From Bacteroidales bacterium (lineage in GTDB: Bacteria > Bacteroidota > Bacteroidia > Bacteroidales > VadinHA17): a stretch of DNA of 64,000 bases. Made by a program: the position numbers and the translations under genes. The notes beneath the pieces were generated by a model. That model did no database searches and had not been told where the DNA came from. It was given only the letters and a program-made list of their open reading frames with translations. The stretch lies in the NCBI GenBank assembly GCA_016715075.1, contig JADKBK010000004.1:124001-188000 (forward strand), given 5' to 3'. Positions 26,772 to 35,725 of the stretch are shown one piece after another (positions within the stretch are counted from its first letter, which is position 1; each line of letters starts with the position of its first letter).

Positions 26772-29414
26772 ATGAAAAATGCAACAACATCACGGCGTAA
26801 TTTTTTTAAAACAGCAGGGATGCTAGCTGCAGGGATTACAGTTCTCCCATCTAACTCTATAAAAGGTGCGCTTTTACCTTATAAGATCTCGCCTGTGGTA
26901 AAGAGGCACGTAAGATCTGTTGAAGGGAAATGGGTCCCTGTTGTCTGCTGGCATGACTGCGGAGGACGTTGCGCTTTAAAAGCACTGGTTGTCAATAATA
27001 AAATATTACGTGTCAAGAGTGATGACACTCATATGGATACACCGGATTATCCTCAGCAGAGGGCTTGTCTCAGGGGGCGTTCACAGCGGATGCAGGTATG
27101 CGGCCCTGACCGCCTTAAGTATCCTATGCGCCGGAAAAGCTGGGCTCCGGGTGGTGGCGACAAATCCCTCCGCGGAAAGGATGAGTGGGTTCGCATAAGC
27201 TGGGATGAGGCACTCGATATTGTTGTGAATGAACTGAAGCGTATTAAAGAAGAGTATGGCAATGAATCCATCTTCAGCCCCGGTGGTGAAATAAAGCGAA
27301 CACTAAACCTCTTTGGCGGCTGTGTTGATTCATGGAGTAACGACTCACTTGGTTCATGGATGGGATCGGGTAAACAGATCGGTTTATATGCTAAAAAGCC
27401 AAATAACGGATTTGACTGGGTCGGCTGCATCGGCGACAGGATGGATATGAGGAACTGCCAGCTTGTCGTTATGTGGGGAGTTAACCCCGCATGGAGCAGT
27501 CCGGGCAGCCCTACATATAATTTTCTCCAGGTAAAAAAAGCCGGAGCTAAATTTATCTTTATCGATCCTTTCTACAGCTCTTCAGCGGCAATTCTGGCTG
27601 ATGACTGGTATCCGGTGAGGCCGGGAACCGACCATGCAATGATCCTTGGCATAATGCACACTTTGCTTAACGAGGATAATCCTGTAAATAACCCTCTCAT
27701 CGACTGGGATTTCCTTAACAGATGTACTGTCGGCTTTGACAAATACCACATGCCGGAGGGTGCTGATCCTTCAGAAAATTTCAAAGATTATTTACTGGGC
27801 AAAAATGATGGACAGCCAAAAGATGCTGAATGGGCTGCAGAAATATGCGGGATACCGGCAGCCCGCATAAAAATTCTTGCAAGGGAGATCGCCAATACAA
27901 AAAAGGTAGCATTACTGACAAGCTGGGCTCCCGCACGGGTAAACAATTCAGATTCATGGCCGCAGGCCTTTATGACTCTGGGATGCATGACCGGCCATAT
28001 CGGTGAATCAGGCCGGATGACTGGCACTTCAATACATATTGCTACAGGAAATGGCGGTCCGCCGCTGGTTTATGCCGGAAATACAGGCCTTGAGGAAATT
28101 CCAAATCAGGTAGGAGGAGGCAGCAATTACACCAGGGGACGTCCCGAGGAAAAACTGTCTATTCCTGGAAATCAGATATGGAGCGCGATTCTGACAGGTG
28201 AATACACAGCGGGTAAAGACCGGAATCGTAAAGTCGATATCCGGTTGATGTATCTCGGCGGCGTAACAAATATGCTCGGGTCAAGGGAGGGCCAGAAAAA
28301 GGGATTTGAAGCTATTAAGAAACCAGATTTTATTGTGTGCCATGCCCATTTCCTGAATACAACAGCTCAGTATTCAGATGTGGTATTGCCGGTAACTACT
28401 CAGTGGGAGAGGGATGGATTATTGCAGGATGACGGTAACAGAGAGGTGATATTCCTTGGTAGTAAAGCGATTGAACCACTTTTTGAATCGAGGGATGATA
28501 TGTGGATAGCAAAGGAAATAGGTGCCAGGCTTGGTCTGGATACCAGGCTTATTGAATCGGCAACGCAGGCTCAGCAGCTTTATAATTCTGCCAGCGGTGC
28601 AATGGTGATTAAAGATGATGGCAAAGGTTATGAGCCTCTTTTAACAATTACCGAAGAAGATATTAAAAACATCGGGGTTGTTGGCTCTCCTCAAAAAGGC
28701 CGTATAACTTTCAAGGAGCTCAGGGAAAAGGGAGTTTACCAGGTGCCGCGTTCACCCAATGATAACTTCCGCCATATACCTCTGGAAGATTTCAGGAAGG
28801 ACCCCGTGAAAAATCCGTTGACGACAAGAAGCGGTAAGCTGGAGATCCATTGTAGCGATCTTGCAGAGTTCGTTGCCGCTTTCGGTTGGAGCGTCATCAA
28901 GCCAATCCCTGAATATGTTCAACCAATTGAAGGTTATGAGGCCAGTTTTTCAGACTGGAAAACAAAAACAAAGAGCAAATATCCATTACAGTTTTACTCA
29001 GTCCATTACCTTCGGCGGGCAGGATCAACTTATGATAATGTCTCCTGGCTCCGAGAGGCCTGGCCGCAGGAATTCTTTATTAATCCGCTTGATGCTGAGG
29101 TTCGCGGTATTAATCACGGAGATACAATTAAAGCCACAAGCCGTCATGGTACGGTCATCAGACGTGCTCACATCACTTCCAGGATCCGCCCCGGGGTTAC
29201 AAGCATGGGAGCCGGTGCCTGGTCAGAACTTGATGAAAAGCTCGGAGTCGACAATGCAGGGAGCTCCAATATGTTAGCCGGAGACATCACTACAGGGCAG
29301 GGAACCAGCGGATGGAATTCCTGCCTGCTGGAAGTGGAAAAGTACGGCAAAGAACTTATACCTGATCATAAGTGGCCTGCCCGGATCCTGTTTAAAAATG
29401 AAATTCATGAATAA
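26772..29414 (+). CDS. Tat-exported molybdopterin oxidoreductase, DMSO-reductase family (DmsA-like)
   Basis: 880 residues. Twin-arginine signal TSRRNFFKTAGMLAAG at the N-terminus. The [4Fe-4S] ligands are Cys59, Cys63, Cys67 and Cys99 (CWHDCGGRC and ACLRGR), the same CX3CX3C spacing as DmsA. The molybdopterin domains follow, with LVVMWGVNPAWSSPG, FIFIDPFYSSSAAILAD, TSWAPARVNNSDSW and, near the end, the molydopterin-binding domain (NPLDAEVRGINHGD). Members reduce or oxidise small substrates such as S- and N-oxides in the periplasm. The partner ferredoxin gene overlaps its 3' end. No DmsC-type membrane anchor or DmsD-type chaperone gene is present, and the surroundings are glycosidases, so the substrate is open. 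Confidence 0.88.
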   Translation: MKNATTSRRNFFKTAGMLAAGITVLPSNSIKGALLPYKISPVVKRHVRSVEGKWVPVVCWHDCGGRCALKALVVNNKILRVKSDDTHMDTPDYPQQRACLRGRSQRMQVCGPDRLKYPMRRKSWAPGGGDKSLRGKDEWVRISWDEALDIVVNELKRIKEEYGNESIFSPGGEIKRTLNLFGGCVDSWSNDSLGSWMGSGKQIGLYAKKPNNGFDWVGCIGDRMDMRNCQLVVMWGVNPAWSSPGSPTYNFLQVKKAGAKFIFIDPFYSSSAAILADDWYPVRPGTDHAMILGIMHTLLNEDNPVNNPLIDWDFLNRCTVGFDKYHMPEGADPSENFKDYLLGKNDGQPKDAEWAAEICGIPAARIKILAREIANTKKVALLTSWAPARVNNSDSWPQAFMTLGCMTGHIGESGRMTGTSIHIATGNGGPPLVYAGNTGLEEIPNQVGGGSNYTRGRPEEKLSIPGNQIWSAILTGEYTAGKDRNRKVDIRLMYLGGVTNMLGSREGQKKGFEAIKKPDFIVCHAHFLNTTAQYSDVVLPVTTQWERDGLLQDDGNREVIFLGSKAIEPLFESRDDMWIAKEIGARLGLDTRLIESATQAQQLYNSASGAMVIKDDGKGYEPLLTITEEDIKNIGVVGSPQKGRITFKELREKGVYQVPRSPNDNFRHIPLEDFRKDPVKNPLTTRSGKLEIHCSDLAEFVAAFGWSVIKPIPEYVQPIEGYEASFSDWKTKTKSKYPLQFYSVHYLRRAGSTYDNVSWLREAWPQEFFINPLDAEVRGINHGDTIKATSRHGTVIRRAHITSRIRPGVTSMGAGAWSELDEKLGVDNAGSSNMLAGDITTGQGTSGWNSCLLEVEKYGKELIPDHKWPARILFKNEIHE

Positions 29415-30084
29415 TAAAAACCAATTGGGTTTCTACCTTGACAGTGGTGCATGTATCGGATGTAAAGCATGTATTATCGCATGTAAGGACAAAAATGATC
29501 TGCCTGTTAATATTAACTGGAGAAGAGTTATTGAGTATTGTGGAGGCTCCTGGAATAGTGAAAAAGGTAATTTTGTACCCTCCGGTGTATATGTATATTA
29601 TCTATCCGTTTCATGTCAGCACTGTGAATCTCCTCCCTGTCTGGAAGCATGCCCGTCTTCTGCCATCAGCAAGGGTGATGACGGTATTGTGCATATTGAC
29701 CAGGAAAAATGTATTCACGACCAATCATGTTTATATGCTTGTCCGTACGATGCACCCCAGTTTGGAAGTGATACCGCACGAATGAGCAAATGTGATATGT
29801 GTGCCGATTTACGTGCAATTGATAAAAACCCCGCATGCGTGGATGCATGTCCGCTCCGGGCTTTGTCATGGGGTAAAATGGATGAACTTAGGGAGAAATA
29901 TGGTAACATAACGGCAATTGATCCTTTGCCTGATGGAAGTATCACCAGCCCTTCAATGATTCTGACACCGCACAGGCATACCCGGTTGTTGAGTAATGGT
30001 AAAGGTCATGTTACTGATCTGCCAGAAAAAGCCCCCACGGAAATTAACGGTATAGGACCAAACATTATCAAACAATTAAAATGA
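29398..30084 (+). CDS. DmsB-like 4x[4Fe-4S] ferredoxin subunit
   Basis: 228 residues, no signal of its own. Four cysteine clusters are visible: CIGCKACIIACKD; CQHCESPPCLEACP; CIHDQSCLYACP; and CDMCADL with PACVDACP, which fits four [4Fe-4S] centres as in DmsB. It starts 17 bases inside the molybdoenzyme gene (Met4 at 29407 would cut the overlap to 8 bases), implying translational coupling, and such subunits are exported as passengers of the Tat-bearing catalytic subunit. It should carry electrons between the molybdenum site and a quinol or cytochrome donor, but no anchor subunit is encoded next to it. Confidence 0.9.
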   Translation: MKFMNNKNQLGFYLDSGACIGCKACIIACKDKNDLPVNINWRRVIEYCGGSWNSEKGNFVPSGVYVYYLSVSCQHCESPPCLEACPSSAISKGDDGIVHIDQEKCIHDQSCLYACPYDAPQFGSDTARMSKCDMCADLRAIDKNPACVDACPLRALSWGKMDELREKYGNITAIDPLPDGSITSPSMILTPHRHTRLLSNGKGHVTDLPEKAPTEINGIGPNIIKQLK

Positions 30085-30155
30085 TTATAATTATTGGTGA
30101 TTCCTGGTGTTTTGGTGCCATGGTGGCAAAATAATAATTAACTAAACTTAACAAT

Positions 30156-30677
30156 ATGTCCGGATCAGTGATCAAAATCAAAAATGCAGTTCTATTATGC
30201 ATATTATTTGTTTTTTCTGGCATTAGTAAAGCTTCTCCCAAAGTTTTTAATATTTTGGATTACAAGGCTAAAGGAGACGGCATTACTCTTAATACCAAAT
30301 CAATCCAAGCCGCAATTGATGCATGTTCAAAATCAGGAGGTGGAACTGTTTGGATTCCGGCAGGCAGATTTGTTTCGGGGACAATCTATTTGAAGAACCA
30401 TGTCACATTATTTCTCGATGCAGGCGCTGTACTTGAAGGAAGCAAAAACCTGAATGACTATCCTGTAACAATTTCAAAAGTAAGGTCATACACAGATAAT
30501 TATACAAATAAGAGCCTTATTTATGCTGAAGGACTTGAAAACATTTCCATTATTGGAAAGGGTCTGATTGATGGAAATGGAGCAGCCTTCAAAGTTGAAA
30601 ATATGGACAATGATGAAGGATTACGAAAAAAGATGAGTTCTTCTTTTATAAAAGCAGGCCTTATCTTATTCGCATGA
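30156..30677 (+). CDS. GH28-like polygalacturonase, N-terminal part of GH28-esterase fusion (frameshifted)
   Basis: Signal peptide (about 1-26, GISKAS), then the pectate-lyase-superfamily opening FNILDYKAKGDGITLNTKSI and SGGGTVWIPAGRFVSG, the start of a right-handed beta helix. The frame ends at 30677 after IKAGLILFA; adding one C at 30659-30660 gives KAGPYLIRMINCRNIL and continues directly into the next frame. It therefore forms one protein with the 713-codon frame that follows. Confidence 0.83.
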   Translation: MSGSVIKIKNAVLLCILFVFSGISKASPKVFNILDYKAKGDGITLNTKSIQAAIDACSKSGGGTVWIPAGRFVSGTIYLKNHVTLFLDAGAVLEGSKNLNDYPVTISKVRSYTDNYTNKSLIYAEGLENISIIGKGLIDGNGAAFKVENMDNDEGLRKKMSSSFIKAGLILFA

Positions 30678-32815
30678 TAAACTGCAGGAACATTCTTCTG
30701 AGAGATGTAACAATAATGAATTCTCCAATGTGGGTTCAGCATTATTTGCTTTGCGAAGATGTCAATATTGACGGGATCAAAGTCCATAGCAGGGTTAACC
30801 ACAATAACGACGGAATAGATATCGATGGCTGCAGCAGAGTAAGGATATCAAACTGTGATATTGTCAGCGGTGATGATGCCATTGTGCTGAAAAGCACCCT
30901 TGACATTCCATGTAAAAATATAACTATCACCAATTGTGTTTTACGTTCAGATTGTAATGCATTCAAGCTTGGCACAGAAACCAACGGCGGATTTCAGAAT
31001 ATCGTATTCAGCAACTCAACCATCTACGATACTCCACTTGCAGGAATAACGCTTCAGTTGGTTGATGGAGGCACACTGGAACGTGTCTCTGTTTCAAATA
31101 TTACAATGAATAATGTCGGGTCAGCAATCTTCATTCGTCTGGGTAATCGTGCCCGTCCATACAGTGACAGCCTGCCTAAACCCGGAATGGGCAACTTGTC
31201 TAATGTTATAATTGACAATGTCCAGGGAACCAATATAGGCAAAACAGGTTGTTCAATTACCGGACTACCTGGTTATCCGGCTGAGAATATAATGCTCACT
31301 AACATCAGTTTAACTTTTGACGGAGGTGGAACAGCAGAACTCGCAGCACGTGATATACCGGAACTGCCTGAAGCTTATCCGGAACATGAAATGTTTGGCC
31401 AACTACCTGCTTATGGCTTCTATTGCCGGCATGCCAAAAACATCAGTTTTAACAATATTGAATTCGCGTATAACAAACCGGAAGCCAGACCGGCATTTGT
31501 ATTTGATGACATACAGGACCTGCAGCTTACAGGTATAAAAGCTAAAACAAACGTCGCAGCTCCGGTTATACAGTTCAGCAAGGTAAAAGATGCCAATGTC
31601 AGGTCATGCAGAACGTATGAAGGGACAGAAACATTCCTTCAGCTTAAAGGTACGGAAAACCTTCATCTGAGTATGACAGGCAATGATTTAAGCTACACCA
31701 GAATTCCTGTCAGCGGAGATAACAGGTCTTCTGTTTTTCTTGAGGCCAACAGGATGCCGCCGCTTTATGGCCAGTCCGATGGACTCTATGTAAACTGCGG
31801 CTTGCAATATACTGACGACAGGAAGTTTAAGATCCATTCTCCCGCTGCGGTAAAAAGTAAACGGCTGGAAATAATCCGGGCTATATGGGGGACAAACAAG
31901 CTGCCTGATCGTTCTGACGTATTGGTTACCTCAGATATAAAGAGCCCCTTAAGTCCCGATCAGTCTTTATCAAGGGTAGACAGGTATCTGATTCCCGTCA
32001 TTTCTGAAGTTGAAGAAGGCACAGCGCCCGTTAAAGACCTGGCATATTTGTTTATTCCGGTTAAAAGGAATAACCGGCTGGTAATGTTGAATCCGGGTCA
32101 TTCCTGCACGATTAAAGAGACCACGGAGACCAGGTACCGGATAGAAGCAGCAATAAACAGATTACTTCAGTCAGGTTTTGATGTCCTGGCGGTATTTATG
32201 CCTCATGTTTCAGAAAATGACTGTAACCTTGATCACTGCAGTGTAATGAATACCCGGTTGTCTCCCGGCGCTCACCCTGCAACATATGGGTTGAGGTTCT
32301 TCCTTGAGCCTGAAATTGTTAGCCTGAATTATCTTTTACAACAGAATAATTATAAGGATGTTAGCATGGTTGGACTTTCTGGTGGAGGTTGGACAACAAA
32401 CCTGCTCACAGCAATTGATGAACGTATAAAACTTAGCTTTTCTGTTGCCGGTTCAATGCCGCTGTATTACAGGTCGGATGCATCAATGGGCGACATAGAA
32501 CAATTTCTTCCTGAACTTTACAGGGATGTCGCCGGATATCCTGACCTTTATGTTCTCGGAGCGTATGGAAAAGGACGAAAGCAGGTTCAGATTCTGAACA
32601 GGAAAGATGATTGTTGTTTCGGTCAGAAGCAGCATGATCCTGACAGAAGTTATGACGGTGATCTTAAGACTTTTGAAACCAGCGTAAAGGAGAAGCTGAA
32701 AGCTCTTGAAGCGGAAGGTCATTATTACCTTGTAATTGATGAAACCGCACCGTGTCATCAGATCTCAGGTTTTGCCCTTGAAAACGTGATACTAATGGAA
32801 CTTTTAAAGAAATAA
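30674..32815 (+). CDS. GH28-like beta helix fused to a C-terminal alpha/beta hydrolase (frameshifted at 5' end)
   Basis: Continues the GH28 protein; the full product would be about 886 residues. Beta-helix part to about 30674-31800: NHNNDGIDIDGC and SGDDAIVLKS match the first two GH28 catalytic motifs, but the usual GHG and RIK motifs are replaced by SDCNAFKLGTETNGG, so the catalytic arrangement is atypical. From about 31850 a second domain begins, an alpha/beta hydrolase with the nucleophile elbow MVGLSGGGWTTN (Ser codon 32378-32380) and a His in DETAPCHQIS. The combination suggests one enzyme that removes an ester and cleaves or debranches a pectin-like backbone. 19 bases separate it from the next esterase gene. 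Confidence 0.87.
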   Translation: MINCRNILLRDVTIMNSPMWVQHYLLCEDVNIDGIKVHSRVNHNNDGIDIDGCSRVRISNCDIVSGDDAIVLKSTLDIPCKNITITNCVLRSDCNAFKLGTETNGGFQNIVFSNSTIYDTPLAGITLQLVDGGTLERVSVSNITMNNVGSAIFIRLGNRARPYSDSLPKPGMGNLSNVIIDNVQGTNIGKTGCSITGLPGYPAENIMLTNISLTFDGGGTAELAARDIPELPEAYPEHEMFGQLPAYGFYCRHAKNISFNNIEFAYNKPEARPAFVFDDIQDLQLTGIKAKTNVAAPVIQFSKVKDANVRSCRTYEGTETFLQLKGTENLHLSMTGNDLSYTRIPVSGDNRSSVFLEANRMPPLYGQSDGLYVNCGLQYTDDRKFKIHSPAAVKSKRLEIIRAIWGTNKLPDRSDVLVTSDIKSPLSPDQSLSRVDRYLIPVISEVEEGTAPVKDLAYLFIPVKRNNRLVMLNPGHSCTIKETTETRYRIEAAINRLLQSGFDVLAVFMPHVSENDCNLDHCSVMNTRLSPGAHPATYGLRFFLEPEIVSLNYLLQQNNYKDVSMVGLSGGGWTTNLLTAIDERIKLSFSVAGSMPLYYRSDASMGDIEQFLPELYRDVAGYPDLYVLGAYGKGRKQVQILNRKDDCCFGQKQHDPDRSYDGDLKTFETSVKEKLKALEAEGHYYLVIDETAPCHQISGFALENVILMELLKK

Positions 32816-32834
32816 TTAACCTATAAATGACAAA

Positions 32835-33245
32835 ATGAAAAATAAACGGCGTGAATTTTTAAAGAAGAGTTTTCTGGGATCAGCCGGACTAGCCATTGGC
32901 GGAATTAGTATTAATGCGGGATCTTCACTTCCATTTAATGGAGTCAGAACTGCTGGCAATAATGTTATGAGTGATGCCGGGCAGGTTAATGCAGTAAAAA
33001 AACGATTGCCAAGGCCCATCTTGTCTATGACGGAAGAGAGACTGGGACGCAAACCTCTCAATCTCTATGGGTCCTTTGAAGATACAATCCAGAAAATGCG
33101 GTCATACCGTCCTCTTGATCTCAATTCAGTGGAGTGGAAAAGAGAACATCAAAGCGGAAGCTATCAGGAGTGGGCCAAGCAGGCACGAGAGTGCCTGAAA
33201 ACTGGTCTGAACTATGAGCTTCCCCAGTGGACCTTAAAGCTATAA
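32835..33245 (+). CDS. Tat-exported esterase, N-terminal part (frameshifted)
   Basis: Twin-arginine-type signal KNKRREFLKKSFLGSAG, then a helical region (SMTEERLGRKPLNLYGSFED, EWAKQARECL). The frame breaks at LNYELPQW; one missing base in the C run at 33222-33225 gives LPPVDLKAITLSK and joins it to the following frame. The full enzyme spans 32835-34192, about 452 residues. A related N-terminal helical cap is common in acetyl-xylan-esterase-like hydrolases. Confidence 0.8.
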   Translation: MKNKRREFLKKSFLGSAGLAIGGISINAGSSLPFNGVRTAGNNVMSDAGQVNAVKKRLPRPILSMTEERLGRKPLNLYGSFEDTIQKMRSYRPLDLNSVEWKREHQSGSYQEWAKQARECLKTGLNYELPQWTLKL

Positions 33246-34192
33246 CTTTGAGCAAGATCGAGACCGATGACTTTATCAGGGAGAAAATCGAATTCAATAC
33301 TACTCCCTGGTTCCGGGTCCCTGGATATTTTTATACTCCGAAGAAAGTTCCTCTTCCGGCTCCTGCCCTTATTGTTATGCATGAGTGGGGTGGGCCGATT
33401 CTGTTTGGAGCCGACCGGGTATGCGGTGAGCCTGTACATCAGGCCATTGTTAAGCATCGCGCGGAATGTTCAGGCGGACGACCACTTGCTGACTGGTATG
33501 CATCCCATGGCTATGCTGTCATCGTTATTGATGCCTTTCATTTCGGGCAACGAACGCCACGTAATATTGATGGACTTCCTCCCTCATTTGATCCGGCAAC
33601 TTTTGATGATGCCAGACTCATGGAATACGATTCCCTTACAAGGGATCTTCTCTACCTTGGGGTGAAGGAGTTGAACTGGGCAGGAACCACATGGGCCGGT
33701 TTGAATTTTGGGGATGACAGCCGATGTGTCGATTACCTTTTGTCCAGAAAAGAGGTTGACGGCAACAGGATCGGATGTACCGGCCTGTCAGGAGGCGGAT
33801 GGAGAACAGATATGATTGCCGCCCTCGAACCACGCGTAAAAGCAACTGTTACTGTAGGGTGGATGACAACCGGTGATACACAACAGGCTTATAATCTTTC
33901 AGGTGCGGTCGGTACTTTTTGCCTTCTTCCAGGTGTATGGAACCGGATGGATATACCAGACATGATCTCTATGGGTGCCCCTAAAGCAGCAATGGTGGTG
34001 AGTGGGACAAAAGATATCCTTTTTCCTCCCCGTGGACAGAGTGAGGCTGCGCGTCAGATTGCAGAAGCATATTCATGGGCAGGTATTCCGGATAAATTCA
34101 GGAGCTATACACCTGCAAAAGAACATTGTTACGACGAAGAGATTCAGGAGGAGGCATTGTCATGGTTTAATAAACACCTGAAGAGTTCATGA
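33227..34192 (+). CDS. Esterase, catalytic part (alpha/beta hydrolase; frameshifted 5' end)
   Basis: The alpha/beta-hydrolase core of the Tat-exported protein begun at 32835. Visible are the strand PAPALIVMHEWGGP, HGYAVIVIDAFHFG, the nucleophile elbow IGCTGLSGGGWRTD, and a C-terminal His in AKEHCYDEEIQE. It resembles the hydrolase fused to GH28 just upstream (both have GLSGGGW-T), so the two may be diverged duplicates. Likely removes acetyl or other ester groups from polysaccharide in the periplasm. The start at 33227 is not native. Confidence 0.85.
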   Translation: MDLKAITLSKIETDDFIREKIEFNTTPWFRVPGYFYTPKKVPLPAPALIVMHEWGGPILFGADRVCGEPVHQAIVKHRAECSGGRPLADWYASHGYAVIVIDAFHFGQRTPRNIDGLPPSFDPATFDDARLMEYDSLTRDLLYLGVKELNWAGTTWAGLNFGDDSRCVDYLLSRKEVDGNRIGCTGLSGGGWRTDMIAALEPRVKATVTVGWMTTGDTQQAYNLSGAVGTFCLLPGVWNRMDIPDMISMGAPKAAMVVSGTKDILFPPRGQSEAARQIAEAYSWAGIPDKFRSYTPAKEHCYDEEIQEEALSWFNKHLKSS

Positions 34193-34238
34193 TTAAAACC
34201 ATCGTTTGATAAGTGCATCAGTAATTAATTTCAGAATA

Positions 34239-35372
34239 ATGGAAATAGGAAAAATTCTTAATGGTGAAACACCATCACGATTCATTTATGCCCCGAATTA
34301 CTGGCAGTGGTTCAAACATCAGTCCAGCCATAAACTTTTACCAGAAGAAATAAGCCACTGTAATACATTACTTGATCTGTATAATTATTTGGGAGTGGAT
34401 ATTTTCAGCAGAAACATCTATTCAGACCCTGAGAAATATTGGTTTGGAGGAATATGTGATGAGATTTTCAGCGATTTCGAAATATTTGAAAGGAGAACTC
34501 TTTCCGGGAAAGACATAATAAGATCAAGGGAATACAGAAGTTCCGGAGGGATTCTTGATGAAAAGCTTACATATATATACAATGAATCAACACTTGTTCA
34601 GACAAAATTTCTGATAAATGATTATGTTAAGGATTTTGAGTTGTTCAGACATTTTCTGTGGGACAGAAGATGGGTAGTTGACAGTGAGAAATTCAACAGC
34701 ATAAGCAGAACAGTGGGAGAGAAAGGGTTGGTTATTGCAGGAGAATTCTTCAGTCCTCTTAAGATGATGCACTTTACAATGGGCCCCGTTAATACCGTAT
34801 ATTTTCTTATGGAATATCCGGAATTGGCAAAAGAGGTAGTTGTCCTTCATGAAGAGGCACAACTCAGGTGTATTGAGCAAACTGTTAAGAGCGGTGTAAA
34901 AGTTATTATGTCAATGGATAATCTTGATACGATGTTTCATCCACCTGATTACGTGCAGGAATATTCGTCATCATATTACAGGAGAGCGAGTGAGATCTGC
35001 CACTCAAACGGTGCAAAATTTTTCATTCATGCCTGTGGTCAGCAAAGAGATAACCTTAGACTGATCTCATCATACGGTGTTGACGGACTCGAAGGAGTTG
35101 CCTCACCACCTCTTGGAGATGTAACGCTTAAAGAGGCGATGAAAGAAACAAGAGATGATTTTATTATTACGGGTGGTATCAGTGCAATGGAGACCAGGGA
35201 CCTTAAATCAAGGGATGATATTTTTGATTATGTCGAAAAGCTCTTCAGAGAAATGCTTCCCTATAAAAACAGGTTCATCTTTTCTTCAAGCTGTAATACG
35301 GCTATTGATACAAGCTGGGAGACAATAAAAAACTTCAGGGACGCATGGCTGGAATTCAGGGATATGAAATGA
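34239..35372 (+). CDS. URO-D family protein with Zn-type HxC...C motif (possible methyltransferase)
   Basis: About 377 residues from the ATG at 34239; the frame extends to a TTG at 34206 but those 11 residues look like leader. Cytosolic TIM-barrel protein of the uroporphyrinogen decarboxylase superfamily. FFIHACGQQRD (about residue 263) and a late Cys in FSSSCNTAI resemble the His-X-Cys...Cys zinc site of MtaA/MtbA-type cobamide-dependent methyltransferases, rather than true heme-pathway HemE. It lies with ABM and iron-dependent alcohol dehydrogenase genes, so a demethylation or C1-transfer step in sugar breakdown is possible. Substrate unknown. Confidence 0.8.
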   Translation: MEIGKILNGETPSRFIYAPNYWQWFKHQSSHKLLPEEISHCNTLLDLYNYLGVDIFSRNIYSDPEKYWFGGICDEIFSDFEIFERRTLSGKDIIRSREYRSSGGILDEKLTYIYNESTLVQTKFLINDYVKDFELFRHFLWDRRWVVDSEKFNSISRTVGEKGLVIAGEFFSPLKMMHFTMGPVNTVYFLMEYPELAKEVVVLHEEAQLRCIEQTVKSGVKVIMSMDNLDTMFHPPDYVQEYSSSYYRRASEICHSNGAKFFIHACGQQRDNLRLISSYGVDGLEGVASPPLGDVTLKEAMKETRDDFIITGGISAMETRDLKSRDDIFDYVEKLFREMLPYKNRFIFSSSCNTAIDTSWETIKNFRDAWLEFRDMK

Positions 35373-35416
35373 TCTGTAGGAACATATTGTTTAAATTTGA
35401 ATAAAATTTTATTATC

Positions 35417-35725
35417 ATGATAGTAACCTGTGTTTATGTACATGTAAAATCCGATGCGGTAGATAAATTTATCAATGAAACAATTACCAATCACCGGAAA
35501 ACAGTTCAGGAGCCTGGTAATCTGAGGTTCGACTTTATTCAGCAGGCCGATGATCCTTGCAGCTTCATGCTTTATGAAGTTTTCGAAGATGAAAAGGCCG
35601 TGGCTGATCATAAAGAAACTTCCCATTATCTGACATGGAGGGATAATGTAGCCAATCTTATGGCTGAAACAAGAAAGGGAGTAAGGTATAAAATTATTGA
35701 ACCCAGCGACAGAACAAGATGGTAA
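35417..35725 (+). CDS. ABM-domain protein (antibiotic biosynthesis monooxygenase fold)
   Basis: 102 residues, a single ABM domain: MIVTCVYVHVKSDAVDKF, NHRKTVQEPGNLRFDF, FMLYEVFEDEKAVADHKET. The family forms dimeric alpha/beta barrels and includes quinol monooxygenases and the isomerase LsrG. It overlaps the next gene by 7 bases, so it is very likely translated with the alcohol dehydrogenase. This ABM-dehydrogenase pairing suggests handling of an aldehyde or keto-sugar, but that is inference. Confidence 0.88.
   Translation: MIVTCVYVHVKSDAVDKFINETITNHRKTVQEPGNLRFDFIQQADDPCSFMLYEVFEDEKAVADHKETSHYLTWRDNVANLMAETRKGVRYKIIEPSDRTRW

Noticed and set aside
28861..29277. 138-codon plus-strand frame
   Set aside because: Lies in another frame of the molybdoenzyme gene, which is intact throughout.
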